From the NCBI GenBank assembly GCA_023954715.1, contig JAGSHD010000016.1, positions 53,034 through 117,033 of the forward strand: a stretch of DNA of 64,000 bases, given 5' to 3'. Positions 9,599-19,353 of this stretch are shown here, piece after piece. The DNA is from Candidatus Cloacimonadota bacterium. Its GTDB lineage: Bacteria > Muiribacteriota > UBA6191. Under the pieces are notes generated by a model. That model ran no database searches. It was not told where the DNA came from and saw only the letters and a program-made list of their open reading frames with translations. The position numbers and the translations under genes are program-made. Positions within the stretch are counted from its first letter, which is position 1, and the number at the start of each line of letters is the position of its first letter.

Positions 9599-10368
9599 TG
9601 CCAAACCATCCATGGTGCTTCATTTGATTGGTAATGACTTTCTAAAAACTGCTTATCTCTAAGTGTATCCATACACTTCCAAAAACCATTATGCTGGAAT
9701 GCATTAATTTGGTTTTCATTAGCTAATGTTCTAAGTGGAGTTTGTTCGAAAATAGATGTATCATCTTCTATGTAGTTGAAAACTTCGGGTTGACAAACAA
9801 AGAATCCCCCGTTTATCCAGGAGCCATCGCCCTTAGGTTTTTCTACAAATTCAGTTACAGCAGAATTTTCATCGAGTTCAAGTGCACCAAATCTTCCTTC
9901 AGGCTGTACTGCGGTCATAGTAACAAGTTTATTTGCACTTTTGTGTGATTCCACAAGTTTGTTGATATCAACGTTAGAAACACCATCACCATAAGTAAGC
10001 ATAAAGGGTTCATTCCCAACGTAGTCTTGCACCCTTTTAATTCTCCCACCTGTCATAGAGTGTAAGCCGGTGTCTATAAGTGAGACCTTCCAGGGTTCTG
10101 ATTTATTATTGTGGATGTTCATAGAGTTGCTCGCCATATCAAATGTTACATCACTTTGATGTAGAAAGTAATTGCTAAAGTATTCTTTGATATAATACCC
10201 TTTATAGCCTAATAATATAATAAATTCATTAAAGCCATAGTAAGAATATTGTTTCATTATATGCCATAGAATAGGTTTATCTCCAATTTCTATCATTGGT
10301 TTAGGTCTTAGAACAGTTTCTTCACTTAGTCGGGTTCCCATACCACCTGCTAGGATTAGTACTTTCAT
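9595..10368 (-). CDS. rfbF: Glucose-1-phosphate cytidylyltransferase
   Basis: Makes CDP-glucose from CTP and glucose-1-phosphate, the entry step of CDP-dideoxyhexose synthesis. The nucleotidyltransferase signature LAGGMGTRLSEET is followed by RPKPMIEIGDKPILWHIMK, diagnostic for this family. The ATG at 10368 has GGAG upstream with good spacing and gives the canonical N-terminus MKVLILAGG; the open frame runs another 31 codons upstream without family similarity. The 257 residues are of normal length. First of the CDP-sugar genes in this block. Confidence 0.95.
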   Translation of the reverse strand: MKVLILAGGMGTRLSEETVLRPKPMIEIGDKPILWHIMKQYSYYGFNEFIILLGYKGYYIKEYFSNYFLHQSDVTFDMASNSMNIHNNKSEPWKVSLIDTGLHSMTGGRIKRVQDYVGNEPFMLTYGDGVSNVDINKLVESHKSANKLVTMTAVQPEGRFGALELDENSAVTEFVEKPKGDGSWINGGFFVCQPEVFNYIEDDTSIFEQTPLRTLANENQINAFQHNGFWKCMDTLRDKQFLESHYQSNEAPWMVWQ

Positions 10369-10520
10369 TATATCTCCATGTAGAATTAGTTGATTGTCAA
10401 ATTTATTAGTTTGTATAGAATTAAATTTAGGCAATTGTATCATAATTGTTAAAATATTCAATGACTTTTGGGTAATCGATGGGATGCGTCCAATTGATCA
10501 ATTAGTCAGATCTGAATTAC

Positions 10521-11792
10521 TTAATATTTACTTGTTTGTTTAAAGTTAAAAAAGTTGGCAAGAAACAATATATAAATGAATCCTAAGTAGCCTATTATGA
10601 GTTGAAACTTCATTCCAGAAAAGCCTTCAAGTGCAATATCTAGAGATAAAAACACAAAAATGTAATACATACAAAAAGGACCAAATTGTTTAAGTTTAAG
10701 ATTGAATAAGTAGGAGTTGTCCAGTACCTTTATGAAAAAACCCTGTATTGTTCCATATAGAAATGGTCCAATTAACCCAAATACAAGATAGGCTTCAGAT
10801 AAATAATAGGCCGAACTAAAGAAGTATCCTTGCTTCAAGTTATCAAGATCAGCAGTAAAGTGTTTTTGAAGAATCAAAGAAATTGAGAACGGCTTACTAT
10901 CCCAGAAAGTACGAGGCACAAGTGTAAAGATCGCAAGCTTTATTGGTTCAATGCCATATGATAAAACTTCAATACTATTATCAGATAACACTTTGAGATA
11001 GTTGAATAGAGCATCAAATCGTAAAAAAATCTCAAGAAAATAATATCCATAGTCTATCGAATTCATTTCTTGGTTGCTACTCCATCCTTCACGTAAAATA
11101 GAATAGATTAAGAAAAAAGTGAGTAGAGCCGAACCAAGAATTATATAATGGTACGGCTTGAGTCTAAATCCTTGTGTTACAAAGCGATATAAGACGGTTA
11201 TAAATAGAAACGAAATTATACTGCTTCTTCCGCCACTAATAAATATGTATGAAACTATTGTAAACAACGTAACGGGAGTTATGACGAAAGTTTTTAATTT
11301 GGAAGATTGGATTGAAAGATAGAGGTAGAAGCTTAAACATATTCCTATTCCAATGAAAACATAAATGAACCCGAATTTGTGACTTCCAAGAATTCGGAAT
11401 CTTAAAGGGTCTTCAAATGGGAAGAGTCCAATTTTTAAAGAGACTAGTGTTTGTATAAAATAGTATAAAAGTGTTGAAATTAACCAGAGTGTTGTTGGAG
11501 AGATACTAATGATCTTCTTTGGTTTTATCTTGAATAGAATGAATTTTGAAGAAGTATAGATATGTGATATAAGAAATCCAGAGCCAAATAGGGCAACAGA
11601 AATAGATCCATAGTAAAATGCTTGTGTAGTTATTAACTGATGAAAAAATAGTAGCCAAATATTTACTCCCAAAACAATGGGGCAAATATTAATATAGAAA
11701 AATAGATTTGACGGCGCTAAGAATGAACGTTTACTGAAGGAGGTTGAAAAAAGTAAAGTAAGTAGCGATAGTTCAAATATGATTATAGACAT
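10521..11792 (-). CDS. Wzy-like oligosaccharide repeat-unit polymerase
   Basis: A 423-residue polytopic membrane protein with about ten hydrophobic segments and the loop-rich, low-similarity architecture of O-antigen polymerases. These join lipid-linked repeat units at the periplasmic face. A long hydrophilic stretch after about residue 235 (REGWSSNQEMNSIDYGYYF) fits the large periplasmic loop. It sits next to a GT2 and a Wzx-like flippase in the same operon. The call rests on topology and context more than on motifs. Confidence 0.72.
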   Translation of the reverse strand: MSIIIFELSLLTLLFSTSFSKRSFLAPSNLFFYINICPIVLGVNIWLLFFHQLITTQAFYYGSISVALFGSGFLISHIYTSSKFILFKIKPKKIISISPTTLWLISTLLYYFIQTLVSLKIGLFPFEDPLRFRILGSHKFGFIYVFIGIGICLSFYLYLSIQSSKLKTFVITPVTLFTIVSYIFISGGRSSIISFLFITVLYRFVTQGFRLKPYHYIILGSALLTFFLIYSILREGWSSNQEMNSIDYGYYFLEIFLRFDALFNYLKVLSDNSIEVLSYGIEPIKLAIFTLVPRTFWDSKPFSISLILQKHFTADLDNLKQGYFFSSAYYLSEAYLVFGLIGPFLYGTIQGFFIKVLDNSYLFNLKLKQFGPFCMYYIFVFLSLDIALEGFSGMKFQLIIGYLGFIYILFLANFFNFKQTSKY

Positions 11793-11802
11793 GAGGAGTG
11801 AA

Positions 11803-12768
11803 TCATTTCCTGAGTTCGAATATATGTTTAGAGAGCTTAGGAGGGAAAACTAATAAGAAGTATATAAGTAAAAGAAAAATGTAGAATTTTAGGTTGTGAG
11901 GAGTTTTAGTTCGAACAAAATTTATTGAATCAAATACTTTAGTTTTACTGACGTCATCATTGATGTAAGATTTATAAATCCTAACTAGATATAATATGTT
12001 TATAACGTTATGCCTTGTAACATACCAACTATCAATTTCTGATTGAGATAGTTTATCTTTGGCGAAATTCGTAATTATATGATGTCCAAGTACTTCATCA
12101 TCATATTTGTGTTCTATAGTCATAGAGTTTGTTAAATTGGTACTTACCCATCTATAAGTGGCAAAGCAGCCATCGTTATAGATTACATTTCCCAAAAGAG
12201 AAAGTTTAAACCAAGCGACAACATCTGGTGAAAAATCCATATTTTCACGAAAAATTTGTGAGTCTACAGCATGTTTTAAGTTGAATAGAACACATGACAG
12301 CATAGGTGTGCCTGTAGCCATAGCTCCAGAAAAGAAGTTCTTACCATCCAAAAATGAAGGGTAGTTTGGACTATCAATATATGTAGAATTATTAAATTCA
12401 TTTAGGTATTTAATTGAGCTAAATTGAAAAGCAATGTTATCATTGTTCATATTAGTAACATAGCTGGAAAGCAGGTCATCTGAGTGCCAAAAGTCATCTG
12501 CACACAGTATGATAGCATAATCTCCATTCGCGGTGCTAATCAACGAATGAACATTCTTTTGAAATCCAATATTATCATCTTTAACAAGTAATCTAACATG
12601 AGTGTACTTTGGTGATTTGATTAGATCGACAGTATTGTCAGTAGAACAATTATCAGAGACTAAGATTTCTATGTTTTGATAACTCTGACTAATAACAGAA
12701 TCTAAGCATTGTTCGATATATGGTGCTCCATTATAGACTGGAATGAGTATGCTAATTAGAGGTTGCAT
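11803..12768 (-). CDS. Family 2 glycosyltransferase
   Basis: Transfers a sugar to the growing lipid-linked glycan at the cytoplasmic face. The GT-A fold is seen in ISILIPVYNGAPYIEQCLDS at the start, SDNCSTDNT and the metal-binding ADD in CADDFWHSDDL. The 321 residues end in a hydrophobic segment (FYIFLLLIYFLLVFPP) that probably anchors it to the membrane. The start overlaps the end of the Wzx-like gene by 17 bases, so it is co-transcribed. Donor and acceptor cannot be read from the sequence. Confidence 0.85.
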   Translation of the reverse strand: MQPLISILIPVYNGAPYIEQCLDSVISQSYQNIEILVSDNCSTDNTVDLIKSPKYTHVRLLVKDDNIGFQKNVHSLISTANGDYAIILCADDFWHSDDLLSSYVTNMNNDNIAFQFSSIKYLNEFNNSTYIDSPNYPSFLDGKNFFSGAMATGTPMLSCVLFNLKHAVDSQIFRENMDFSPDVVAWFKLSLLGNVIYNDGCFATYRWVSTNLTNSMTIEHKYDDEVLGHHIITNFAKDKLSQSEIDSWYVTRHNVINILYLVRIYKSYINDDVSKTKVFDSINFVRTKTPHNLKFYIFLLLIYFLLVFPPKLSKHIFELRK

Positions 12769-14014
12769 AAGAAGCGGTTTCCTTTAAATTATTGTAAAAG
12801 TTATAATAGACGAAAGAGCAAATAGCTTGCAAAAGAGCGAGTCCGATAAAATAGTATAATATATTAGTAGTGAGTAAATATAAACAATATACAGAGAGTG
12901 AAAAGAAAATATTGGATAACCAAAAAATAGTAGTATTCTTGTATATTGTACATATTTGTACAAATATAGACTCCATAGCCATAAAAGAATACCAGGGAAT
13001 AGTGTATAACGTAAAGATAAAAATGTTATACAAAATCTCGTTTTGCATCATGGTTGCTAGAGTTATCAGAGTTATCTCAAAAGTAAGTGTAACATAAAAG
13101 AACTTCCTATTAATGCTATTGAAAAAGAAAAGTGCCTTGTCTTTGAATTGTTCCATTAGGTGATATTGTTTTATCTCACATAGCTCTGTGAAAGAAATTT
13201 TTAAGTCTGGTTTGATAGTGACATTGAGAATATTATTGAGGATCTTAGTGGCATAACTAAATGCAGTCAATGCTCCTTCTGATACTTGTAAAACGACCAA
13301 GGAATTGAAATAGGTACATAAAATATTGTGAACATTATGACTAAGCCGAATATTAATACTATGTGAAAAGTAGGAAGCAATATGTGTTATATTTAAGTAG
13401 ATTGAGAAGCCAAATCTTTTGAAGATTAAAGCGATTCCAGCAAAAAATGATAAGTACCATCCGATGCATGCATAAACATATAGGTCAAATATATTTAAGC
13501 TATTGTTTGTCCACATAAAATACAGTCCAAGTATAGAGGCAAAATTTGGGAAAATATTGAATATATATGGAACGACATACTCTGTTTCGGCATTTAGAAG
13601 TTTCTCATTTAATGCACAGAGGGTTTGGCCTGAAACTGATAGGATTATAACTAAACTGTATTTGGATATAAGTTGGGTGTTTGAAAGAGAAAGGGTTGGG
13701 TAGAAGAAGGTGAGCAGTTCATTGAAGAAGTATGTGAGGAAAAATCCAGTACCAACTAAACAGACCACTAGCGTAATTAGATTGGCGTAATAGAAACCAA
13801 GTGCTTGTTTATTGCATTTACTTTTTAACTCTATATAGAATAATACAAATTGTTCTATTAAGGATAAATAGATCAAGTTGATAATTCCTAGTGCAGATAG
13901 ACTGAGATAATAAGCATCAGTAGTCGATGTTGTACCAAATAGATATAAACTAGCTATAGAAAGAGTTGCTATGCTGCAAATTTGCAAAAATGCTAAAAGG
14001 TTATAAATATACAT
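12752..14014 (-). CDS. Wzx-like polysaccharide flippase (MOP superfamily)
   Basis: A 420-residue protein made almost entirely of hydrophobic helices, about 12, with short charged loops. This is the topology of MOP-superfamily lipid-linked oligosaccharide flippases. Its place between glycosyltransferases and close to a Wzy-like gene supports the role. Similarity in this family is poor, so the substrate is unknown. It lies one base after the stop of the preceding GT4 gene in a tight operon. Confidence 0.7.
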   Translation of the reverse strand: MYIYNLLAFLQICSIATLSIASLYLFGTTSTTDAYYLSLSALGIINLIYLSLIEQFVLFYIELKSKCNKQALGFYYANLITLVVCLVGTGFFLTYFFNELLTFFYPTLSLSNTQLISKYSLVIILSVSGQTLCALNEKLLNAETEYVVPYIFNIFPNFASILGLYFMWTNNSLNIFDLYVYACIGWYLSFFAGIALIFKRFGFSIYLNITHIASYFSHSINIRLSHNVHNILCTYFNSLVVLQVSEGALTAFSYATKILNNILNVTIKPDLKISFTELCEIKQYHLMEQFKDKALFFFNSINRKFFYVTLTFEITLITLATMMQNEILYNIFIFTLYTIPWYSFMAMESIFVQICTIYKNTTIFWLSNIFFSLSVYCLYLLTTNILYYFIGLALLQAICSFVYYNFYNNLKETASYATSN

Positions 14015-14015
14015 A

Positions 14016-15068
14016 TTATTTTAAGCTATCGTAGAATGATCTTGCTATCTTTATTGCAGATTCTACATTGTATTTTTGGGAAAAAGTAGACTCAACGGAT
14101 TTAACCAAGCTATCGTATGACTTAGTGCTCTCGATATTTTGTATATATGAAACGATATTATCTATATCTCCAAATTTGGTACATAGCCCAGTATTATTAA
14201 AGATGTACTCTTTAAGACAGCCTACGTCAAACCCGATTACTGGAACACTATAAGAATAGGATAGAAGAATAACTCCGCTTTGGGTTGCGGAATTATAGGG
14301 TAAAATGGTGAAAAGTGCTTCAGAGAATAATTGATCAACCATTTCTTCTTCTATAAACCCATTATACAAAATAGTATTTTTCATTGATCGTAACGATTCA
14401 AAATGAGGAGAGTCTCCTTTACCTGCAACTACAAGTTTTAGGTGTGGTAGTTTTGTACCCATTTGTTCAGCCAAAGGGATTAGATTCTCTATTCCTTTGT
14501 ATTGATCAATTCTACCAAAAAATAGGATGGTGTCTTTGTTTGCAGGAGTTTTTCTTTTTTCCGGAAAACCAGACAGTGGATGGAAGATGAATCGACCATT
14601 GTCTATACGTTTGGCCTCTTTAGAGTTATGAACAATTATTTGATCTGCCAAGACCTTTAAGACAATCATGTTGTATATTTTTATAAATATAGCCTTTTTA
14701 CCGGGGTGAGGGGTAAGATCATGTATTGTGAATACAAGTTTAGAGCCTAAGATTTTGAGAAAAGTTCCTAGAAACAGATTTGATGGATGAGCGGTTGTAA
14801 AATGTGTGAAAGCTGGAATTTGCTTACGCATTTGAAATACTAGTCGAAGTGCAATGAAAAAATCTAAAAAGAACTTTAAATCCCAAGAAGCAGATCTAGT
14901 ACAGGAGGAAATTAGGTTTTTGCTTCCAAAGTTGAATTCAATATTTTGGTTACAAGCGATTTTGGTATTCAACTGAGATTGAAGGCCTGCCTGAACATAG
15001 TTTTTGAAATAGATTATAAGGTCTGGATTTAAACTATTGCATACAATTAAAAGAGTGGTATTCTTCAT
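14016..15068 (-). CDS. Family 4-type glycosyltransferase
   Basis: GT-B fold transferase of 350 residues. The N-terminal acceptor domain contains FTIHDLTPHPGKK. The C-terminal donor domain has ILFFGRIDQYKGIENLI, LVVAGKGDS and an E-x7-E-like region around SATQSGVILLSYSYSVPVIG. It adds one sugar of the repeat unit. It overlaps the upstream transferase by 4 bases. Donor sugar unknown. Confidence 0.82.
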   Translation of the reverse strand: MKNTTLLIVCNSLNPDLIIYFKNYVQAGLQSQLNTKIACNQNIEFNFGSKNLISSCTRSASWDLKFFLDFFIALRLVFQMRKQIPAFTHFTTAHPSNLFLGTFLKILGSKLVFTIHDLTPHPGKKAIFIKIYNMIVLKVLADQIIVHNSKEAKRIDNGRFIFHPLSGFPEKRKTPANKDTILFFGRIDQYKGIENLIPLAEQMGTKLPHLKLVVAGKGDSPHFESLRSMKNTILYNGFIEEEMVDQLFSEALFTILPYNSATQSGVILLSYSYSVPVIGFDVGCLKEYIFNNTGLCTKFGDIDNIVSYIQNIESTKSYDSLVKSVESTFSQKYNVESAIKIARSFYDSLK

Positions 15069-16231
15069 AATTTGTCTAGATTTGTCTCCATGTCTGTCAA
15101 GAGTTGTTTATCAGAAAGCTCATTGGAGCTAATTTCAGAAATGTTTTTTTGAAATTTTGAATATAGTGAATTGAAGTTTTGCATAGCATGAACGATTAAA
15201 TTTGCATATTCTTCGGGTTCGTTAGACTCAAGTAAGTGTTGATTGTTTTTAAAGGGGGTACCTCTCGCAACATCCTTAGTACAGATAATAAGAGCATTAT
15301 TACTTAAAGATTCGAATAGCTTCGTTTGCACACCGATTGTAGAAAATAAAGGTATTATAAATAGTTTATTTTGAGAGAAGTAAGTTTGTAGGTCATGTAT
15401 TTCTCCAATCAATTTGATATTGTTGCGAGTACTTATCATTTGCTTTAAGCGGTTAGATGGATTTCTTCCTGCAATTTGGAAGACAACTTTCTTAGGAAGA
15501 AGAGGGAGTACTTTGCTGATAAACCACTGCAGTCCGTCTATATTTCTATCATTATCAAGTTGGCCAAAATAGTTGATAGAATGAGTAATTTGCATTTCTT
15601 CATCATTTAGAGTTGGCGTAAATTTAATTGAAGGAGTGTAAAGCTTAGAGCCTCCTTGCACAAATTCATAGTCAGTTTCGCTAAGGAACCACTTTGCATT
15701 TAGTTTATAACTTTCAAGTTCTCTTTCTCTCTTTTTAGTAGCTAAATAAGAAAGAAGGTAGTAGAGTTTTTTAGGGTTTTTGAAAGAAGTGGAGTGGTAG
15801 ATATATTTAAAATAGTCTTTTTCGATGTTATGGTAAATTACAACCGTCTTAGAATCGTGTAAATTTGCTTTTCGAATTACATATTCTGCAAAGTAAGAAT
15901 GGTCGATCAAGATATAATCAAAGTTAGCTGACTTTCTTTTGACATATTCTATCATCTCAGGGAACAAAAGATTAAAAGGGTGTTCTTGTTGAATAGCAGA
16001 TTGTAGAGCGCTTATTAAGGAAAGGTTTTTTCTTGTAAAGATCTTGCAGCTAGTTAAATCGGGGTGTCTCGAGGTGGTTTCAGTATGTTGAGGTTTTTCG
16101 CCATTGGTTATGGACACTAAATGAACTTGAAATCTTTTTGCTAGTAGGGAAATCCTCTTGCTAATAAAAAGGTTTGCTGCTCTACTATTTGGATAAGGTA
16201 GATATGGGGTTAGATAAAGTATTTTTTGCAT
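15065..16231 (-). CDS. GT-B glycosyltransferase (GT4-like)
   Basis: First gene of the minus-strand glycan operon, 388 residues. The N-terminus MQKILYLTPYLPYPNSRAA is typical of GT4-type sugar transferases. The C-terminal half shows a donor-binding domain with YFGQLDNDRNIDGLQWF, QIAGRNPS and TKLFESLSNNALIICT. It starts at an ATG with a divergent 310-base promoter region upstream. Its sugar specificity is not visible. Confidence 0.8.
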   Translation of the reverse strand: MQKILYLTPYLPYPNSRAANLFISKRISLLAKRFQVHLVSITNGEKPQHTETTSRHPDLTSCKIFTRKNLSLISALQSAIQQEHPFNLLFPEMIEYVKRKSANFDYILIDHSYFAEYVIRKANLHDSKTVVIYHNIEKDYFKYIYHSTSFKNPKKLYYLLSYLATKKRERELESYKLNAKWFLSETDYEFVQGGSKLYTPSIKFTPTLNDEEMQITHSINYFGQLDNDRNIDGLQWFISKVLPLLPKKVVFQIAGRNPSNRLKQMISTRNNIKLIGEIHDLQTYFSQNKLFIIPLFSTIGVQTKLFESLSNNALIICTKDVARGTPFKNNQHLLESNEPEEYANLIVHAMQNFNSLYSKFQKNISEISSNELSDKQLLTDMETNLDKL

Positions 16232-16541
16232 AGGGTTTATTTGGTTTTTAGTGCAAACTTACTTAACTTTTGTATAAATGTCAATTTCTTTCTAAATGAA
16301 AGTTTGTCCGATCAAAATTAAGCTTGAAGTCTTATTAATTTTGAGTGGATCATTGATAAAAATGGATCGTTTGCAGGGAGGATCATTCGAATGACTCTGT
16401 ATAGAAGTAGTTAGGAGAATCTTCTTACTAGAGTTTTCTGGAAAATTAATTGACGTTTTTTAGGATAGAGTGTGTTGTTTTAAACCAAATTATGCTATCA
16501 GTAACCAATAATATATAATATAGTTGGATTTTGAGAGATAC
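16232..16541. promoter_or_regulatory. Divergent promoter region between the two main glycan operons
   Basis: This 310-base gene-free stretch separates the minus-strand block from the long plus-strand block, so it must hold promoters for both unless read-through occurs. It is AT-rich. A consensus TATAAT lies at 16514-16519, upstream of the initiating-transferase start, but no good -35 hexamer sits 16-18 bases before it. GGATCATT occurs twice, near 16348 and 16380, and could be an operator half-site. No RNA gene is visible. Confidence 0.45.
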
Positions 16542-17903
16542 ATGACAAAAAAGAAAACAATTATAAATTTTAAGATACAGCACGCCCTCTTCGATTTAGG
16601 GGTACTGTTATTTGTTTTAGCCACTTTATTTTTTATATTCCTCCAAAAATCAATTTCTGGTCAGGTTTACTTTCCATATGCCTTAGTTATTCTTATAATC
16701 TGGCTCTTCACTTTCTATTGTTTCGGTGGCTACGATTATAATAAAATTTTCAAAATTTCCCATAATTTTAAGCTGATTTCTACATCACTATTTGTGGCTA
16801 TGCTTTGTTCTTCAATTGTTGGTTATTATTATTTTGAACAGTTTAACTTATTAACAATCAATGGGTTTACTTTAGTTTTTGTATCAGTCTTTTATATCAT
16901 CCGATTGGCTTTTACAAAAATGGTAAGTACCAGATTACCTAAACGGCACATACTAATTTATGGAGCAGGTTGGGCCGGAAAAGAGATTCAGAGAGAACTG
17001 ATTGAAAATGAGTATTTAAAGTTTAACGTAATTGGTTTTATTGAGGATAGTGAAAATAGAGACTTTTCAGACTTGACTAAACCGATATTGGGCAACGGCA
17101 AAGATATAAAGCAAATTATCCAAGACTATTCAGTAGATTTAGTTATCTTTGCAATTACAAAAAAACGAGGCAATGATGTTTTTTATGCAAAGTCTTATTT
17201 ACAAGAGCAAGATATAGATACCATTGAAATGCCGCACTTATATGAACGCATAAGTGGTAGAGTGCCAGTAATGCATGTAAATAATGTATGGCATGACTTT
17301 TATGTTAGCCTAAAGCACAAGGAGCCGTATTGGCTTTATCGTTTATATAACATTGCACTAGCCTGTTTTTTTACAATTGTTTTTTTACCTGTTTTGCCAT
17401 TCGTTGCACTAGCTGTGAAGTTGACGTCTAAAGGACCAGTTTTGTATTCTCAAAAAAGAGTGGGTAAAAAAGAAAAGTTATTTACGTTGTATAAATTTAG
17501 AAGTATGAGAATTGATGCGGAAAAGTTTGGAGCACAATGGGCAACTGAAAATGATCCTAGATTAACTCCTATAGGTAAGTTTTTAAGAAAGTCTAGGTTG
17601 GATGAGCTTCCTCAGTTAATTAATGTATTCCGTGGAGAAATGAACTTCGTTGGACCTAGGCCAGAACGACCTGAATTTGTAAAAGATTTAAACACTGAAA
17701 TTCCATTTTATCGTTCCCGACATCAAGTAGCTCCGGGTCTAACAGGTTGGGCACAAGTAATGATGGGATATGTAAACAGTGTCGATGGTACTTTGAAAAA
17801 ATTACAATATGATTTGTACTATATTAAAAATAGAAATGTTTTTTTGGATTTATTAATTTTAATCAAAACAGTACATGTTGTTATTACAAGACGTGGTACT
17901 TAG
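16542..17903 (+). CDS. Undecaprenyl-phosphate sugar-1-phosphate transferase (WbaP/WcaJ type)
   Basis: Starts glycan assembly by moving a sugar-1-phosphate from a nucleotide sugar to undecaprenyl phosphate. The N-terminal half has about four to five membrane helices, followed by a Rossmann-like domain (ILIYGAGWAGKEIQREL). The C-terminal catalytic domain has GPVLYSQKRVGKKEKLF, KFRSMR, SRLDELPQLINVFRGEM, VGPRPERPEF and a PGLTGWAQV segment. I chose the ATG at 16542 with GAGAG upstream, giving 453 residues, the usual length. It heads the long plus-strand cluster. The sugar could be glucose, galactose or an amino sugar. Confidence 0.9.
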   Translation: MTKKKTIINFKIQHALFDLGVLLFVLATLFFIFLQKSISGQVYFPYALVILIIWLFTFYCFGGYDYNKIFKISHNFKLISTSLFVAMLCSSIVGYYYFEQFNLLTINGFTLVFVSVFYIIRLAFTKMVSTRLPKRHILIYGAGWAGKEIQRELIENEYLKFNVIGFIEDSENRDFSDLTKPILGNGKDIKQIIQDYSVDLVIFAITKKRGNDVFYAKSYLQEQDIDTIEMPHLYERISGRVPVMHVNNVWHDFYVSLKHKEPYWLYRLYNIALACFFTIVFLPVLPFVALAVKLTSKGPVLYSQKRVGKKEKLFTLYKFRSMRIDAEKFGAQWATENDPRLTPIGKFLRKSRLDELPQLINVFRGEMNFVGPRPERPEFVKDLNTEIPFYRSRHQVAPGLTGWAQVMMGYVNSVDGTLKKLQYDLYYIKNRNVFLDLLILIKTVHVVITRRGT

Positions 17904-18056
17904 TTTTTCAAAGTTCATTTTAAGATACGGCTTGTGTGAGTTTTCTTATTTTTATAGAAAATTAAATAAAGAATGAATCATATAGATAAACTTCTAGTTT
18001 AAAATGGTTTCTGACCAGTTAAATTTATGCTAAGTTAACTCCAACAAATTATCTAT

Positions 18057-18068
18057 GGAGAATAAGTG
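18057..18068 (+). promoter_or_regulatory. RBS that fixes the GTG start of the dehydrogenase gene
   Basis: GGAG at 18057-18060 lies five bases before GTG at 18066. The resulting protein begins directly upstream of the NAD-binding motif as expected for the family, so the GTG start is well supported. Confidence 0.7.
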
Positions 18069-19352
18069 ATTTCAGAATTCCTTTCAAAAGAAAAAAAGAT
18101 AGCCATTATAGGCTTGGGTTATGTTGGTTTACCGTTGTTAATCGCTATGGAAGAGTATTTTTCTATGGCTGGTTTTGATATTTCTTCAGATAAAGTGCAG
18201 CAGCTGAATGATGGCATTGATGCAACTTTAGAGGTCGGGGATGAGCGAATTGCTAAATCTACAAGTCTATTTACGGATGACCCAAAAGAGCTAAAACAGT
18301 GTGACTTTTTGATCGTTGCTGTTCCGACTCCTATAGATGCTGCCAAAAACCCAAATTTGGGTCCAGTGATTGGGGCAACAAATCTAATAGCTCAAAATCT
18401 AAAAAAGGGTGCTACAATTGTCTTCGAATCCACAGTGTATCCAGGAGTTACTGAAGAAGTTTGTAAGCCTATTTTTGAAAAAAGTGGATATGTTCATGGG
18501 GTGGATTTTCATCTGGGATATTCTCCGGAGAGAATCAATCCAGGTGATAAGGAGCATGGGGTTACAGATATCTTAAAGATAGTGTCGGGAGACTCTGAAG
18601 AGAGTTTAAGACTAATCAGTGCTATATACGGAAAAGTTATCACTGCAGGTATTTATGAAGCCTCTTCAATCAAAGTAGCAGAAGCAGCTAAAGTTATCGA
18701 AAACACTCAACGAGATGTAAATATAGCCTTAATGAATGAGCTTGCTATTTTGTTTGATAAATTGGGTATAGATACAAGGTCTGTACTAGAAGCTGCTGGA
18801 ACTAAATGGAACTTTATTAAAATGACTCCAGGATTAGTTGGAGGACATTGCATAGGTGTAGATCCCTATTATTTAACGCATAAAGCAGAAGAAGTAGGAT
18901 ATCATCCTCAAATCATTTTAGCTGGAAGAAGGCTAAATGACGGTATGTCAAAGTATGTAGCTGAGCAAACTATTAAACAAGTTATTCAAAAAGGCTTTAA
19001 AGTAAAAAATGCTAAAGTATTGGTGCTAGGAGTAACTTTTAAAGAGGATTGTCCAGATACTAGAAACTCCAAGATAAGGGACCTTATTGAAGAGCTTCAA
19101 TCATACTCATGTAAAGTTACAGCTATTGATCCTTATGTTGACAACAATGATATTCAAAGTCAGTTAAATACAGAGCCTTTTGACAAAGAAGATAAGTTTG
19201 ATGCTATTGTTTTTGGGGTTAGTCATAAACAGTTTTTAGATGCTCAAAAAATACAAAAATATTTTAACCCAGAGGGAGCAGTATTTATCGATATAAAATC
19301 AGCTTTCCCACTAGGGACATTTGCCCAAAACGTCGCACATTGGAGATTGTAA
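18066..19352 (+). CDS. UDP-N-acetyl-hexosamine 6-dehydrogenase (WbpO/TviB/WbpA-like)
   Basis: NAD-dependent double oxidation of UDP-GlcNAc or UDP-GalNAc at C6 to the uronic acid. At 428 residues it matches the family. It has the N-terminal GLGYVGLPLL, the catalytic Cys262 in GGHCIGVDPYYL, and the C-terminal GVTFKEDCPDTRNSKIRDL. With wbpB, wbpD and wbpE downstream, its product UDP-GlcNAcA would feed the 2,3-diacetamido-uronate route. The following epimerase gene could instead divert it to UDP-GalNAcA. GTG start after GGAG. Confidence 0.92.
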   Translation: MISEFLSKEKKIAIIGLGYVGLPLLIAMEEYFSMAGFDISSDKVQQLNDGIDATLEVGDERIAKSTSLFTDDPKELKQCDFLIVAVPTPIDAAKNPNLGPVIGATNLIAQNLKKGATIVFESTVYPGVTEEVCKPIFEKSGYVHGVDFHLGYSPERINPGDKEHGVTDILKIVSGDSEESLRLISAIYGKVITAGIYEASSIKVAEAAKVIENTQRDVNIALMNELAILFDKLGIDTRSVLEAAGTKWNFIKMTPGLVGGHCIGVDPYYLTHKAEEVGYHPQIILAGRRLNDGMSKYVAEQTIKQVIQKGFKVKNAKVLVLGVTFKEDCPDTRNSKIRDLIEELQSYSCKVTAIDPYVDNNDIQSQLNTEPFDKEDKFDAIVFGVSHKQFLDAQKIQKYFNPEGAVFIDIKSAFPLGTFAQNVAHWRL

Positions 19353-19353
19353 A

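Noticed and set aside
10369..10461. A 31-codon extension of rfbF
   Set aside because: It lacks family similarity, while the internal ATG at 10368 has a strong GGAG site and gives the canonical N-terminus.
12870..13097. Plus-strand open frame inside the Wzx-like gene
   Set aside because: A shadow frame of the AT-rich membrane protein gene on the other strand, without RBS or family similarity.
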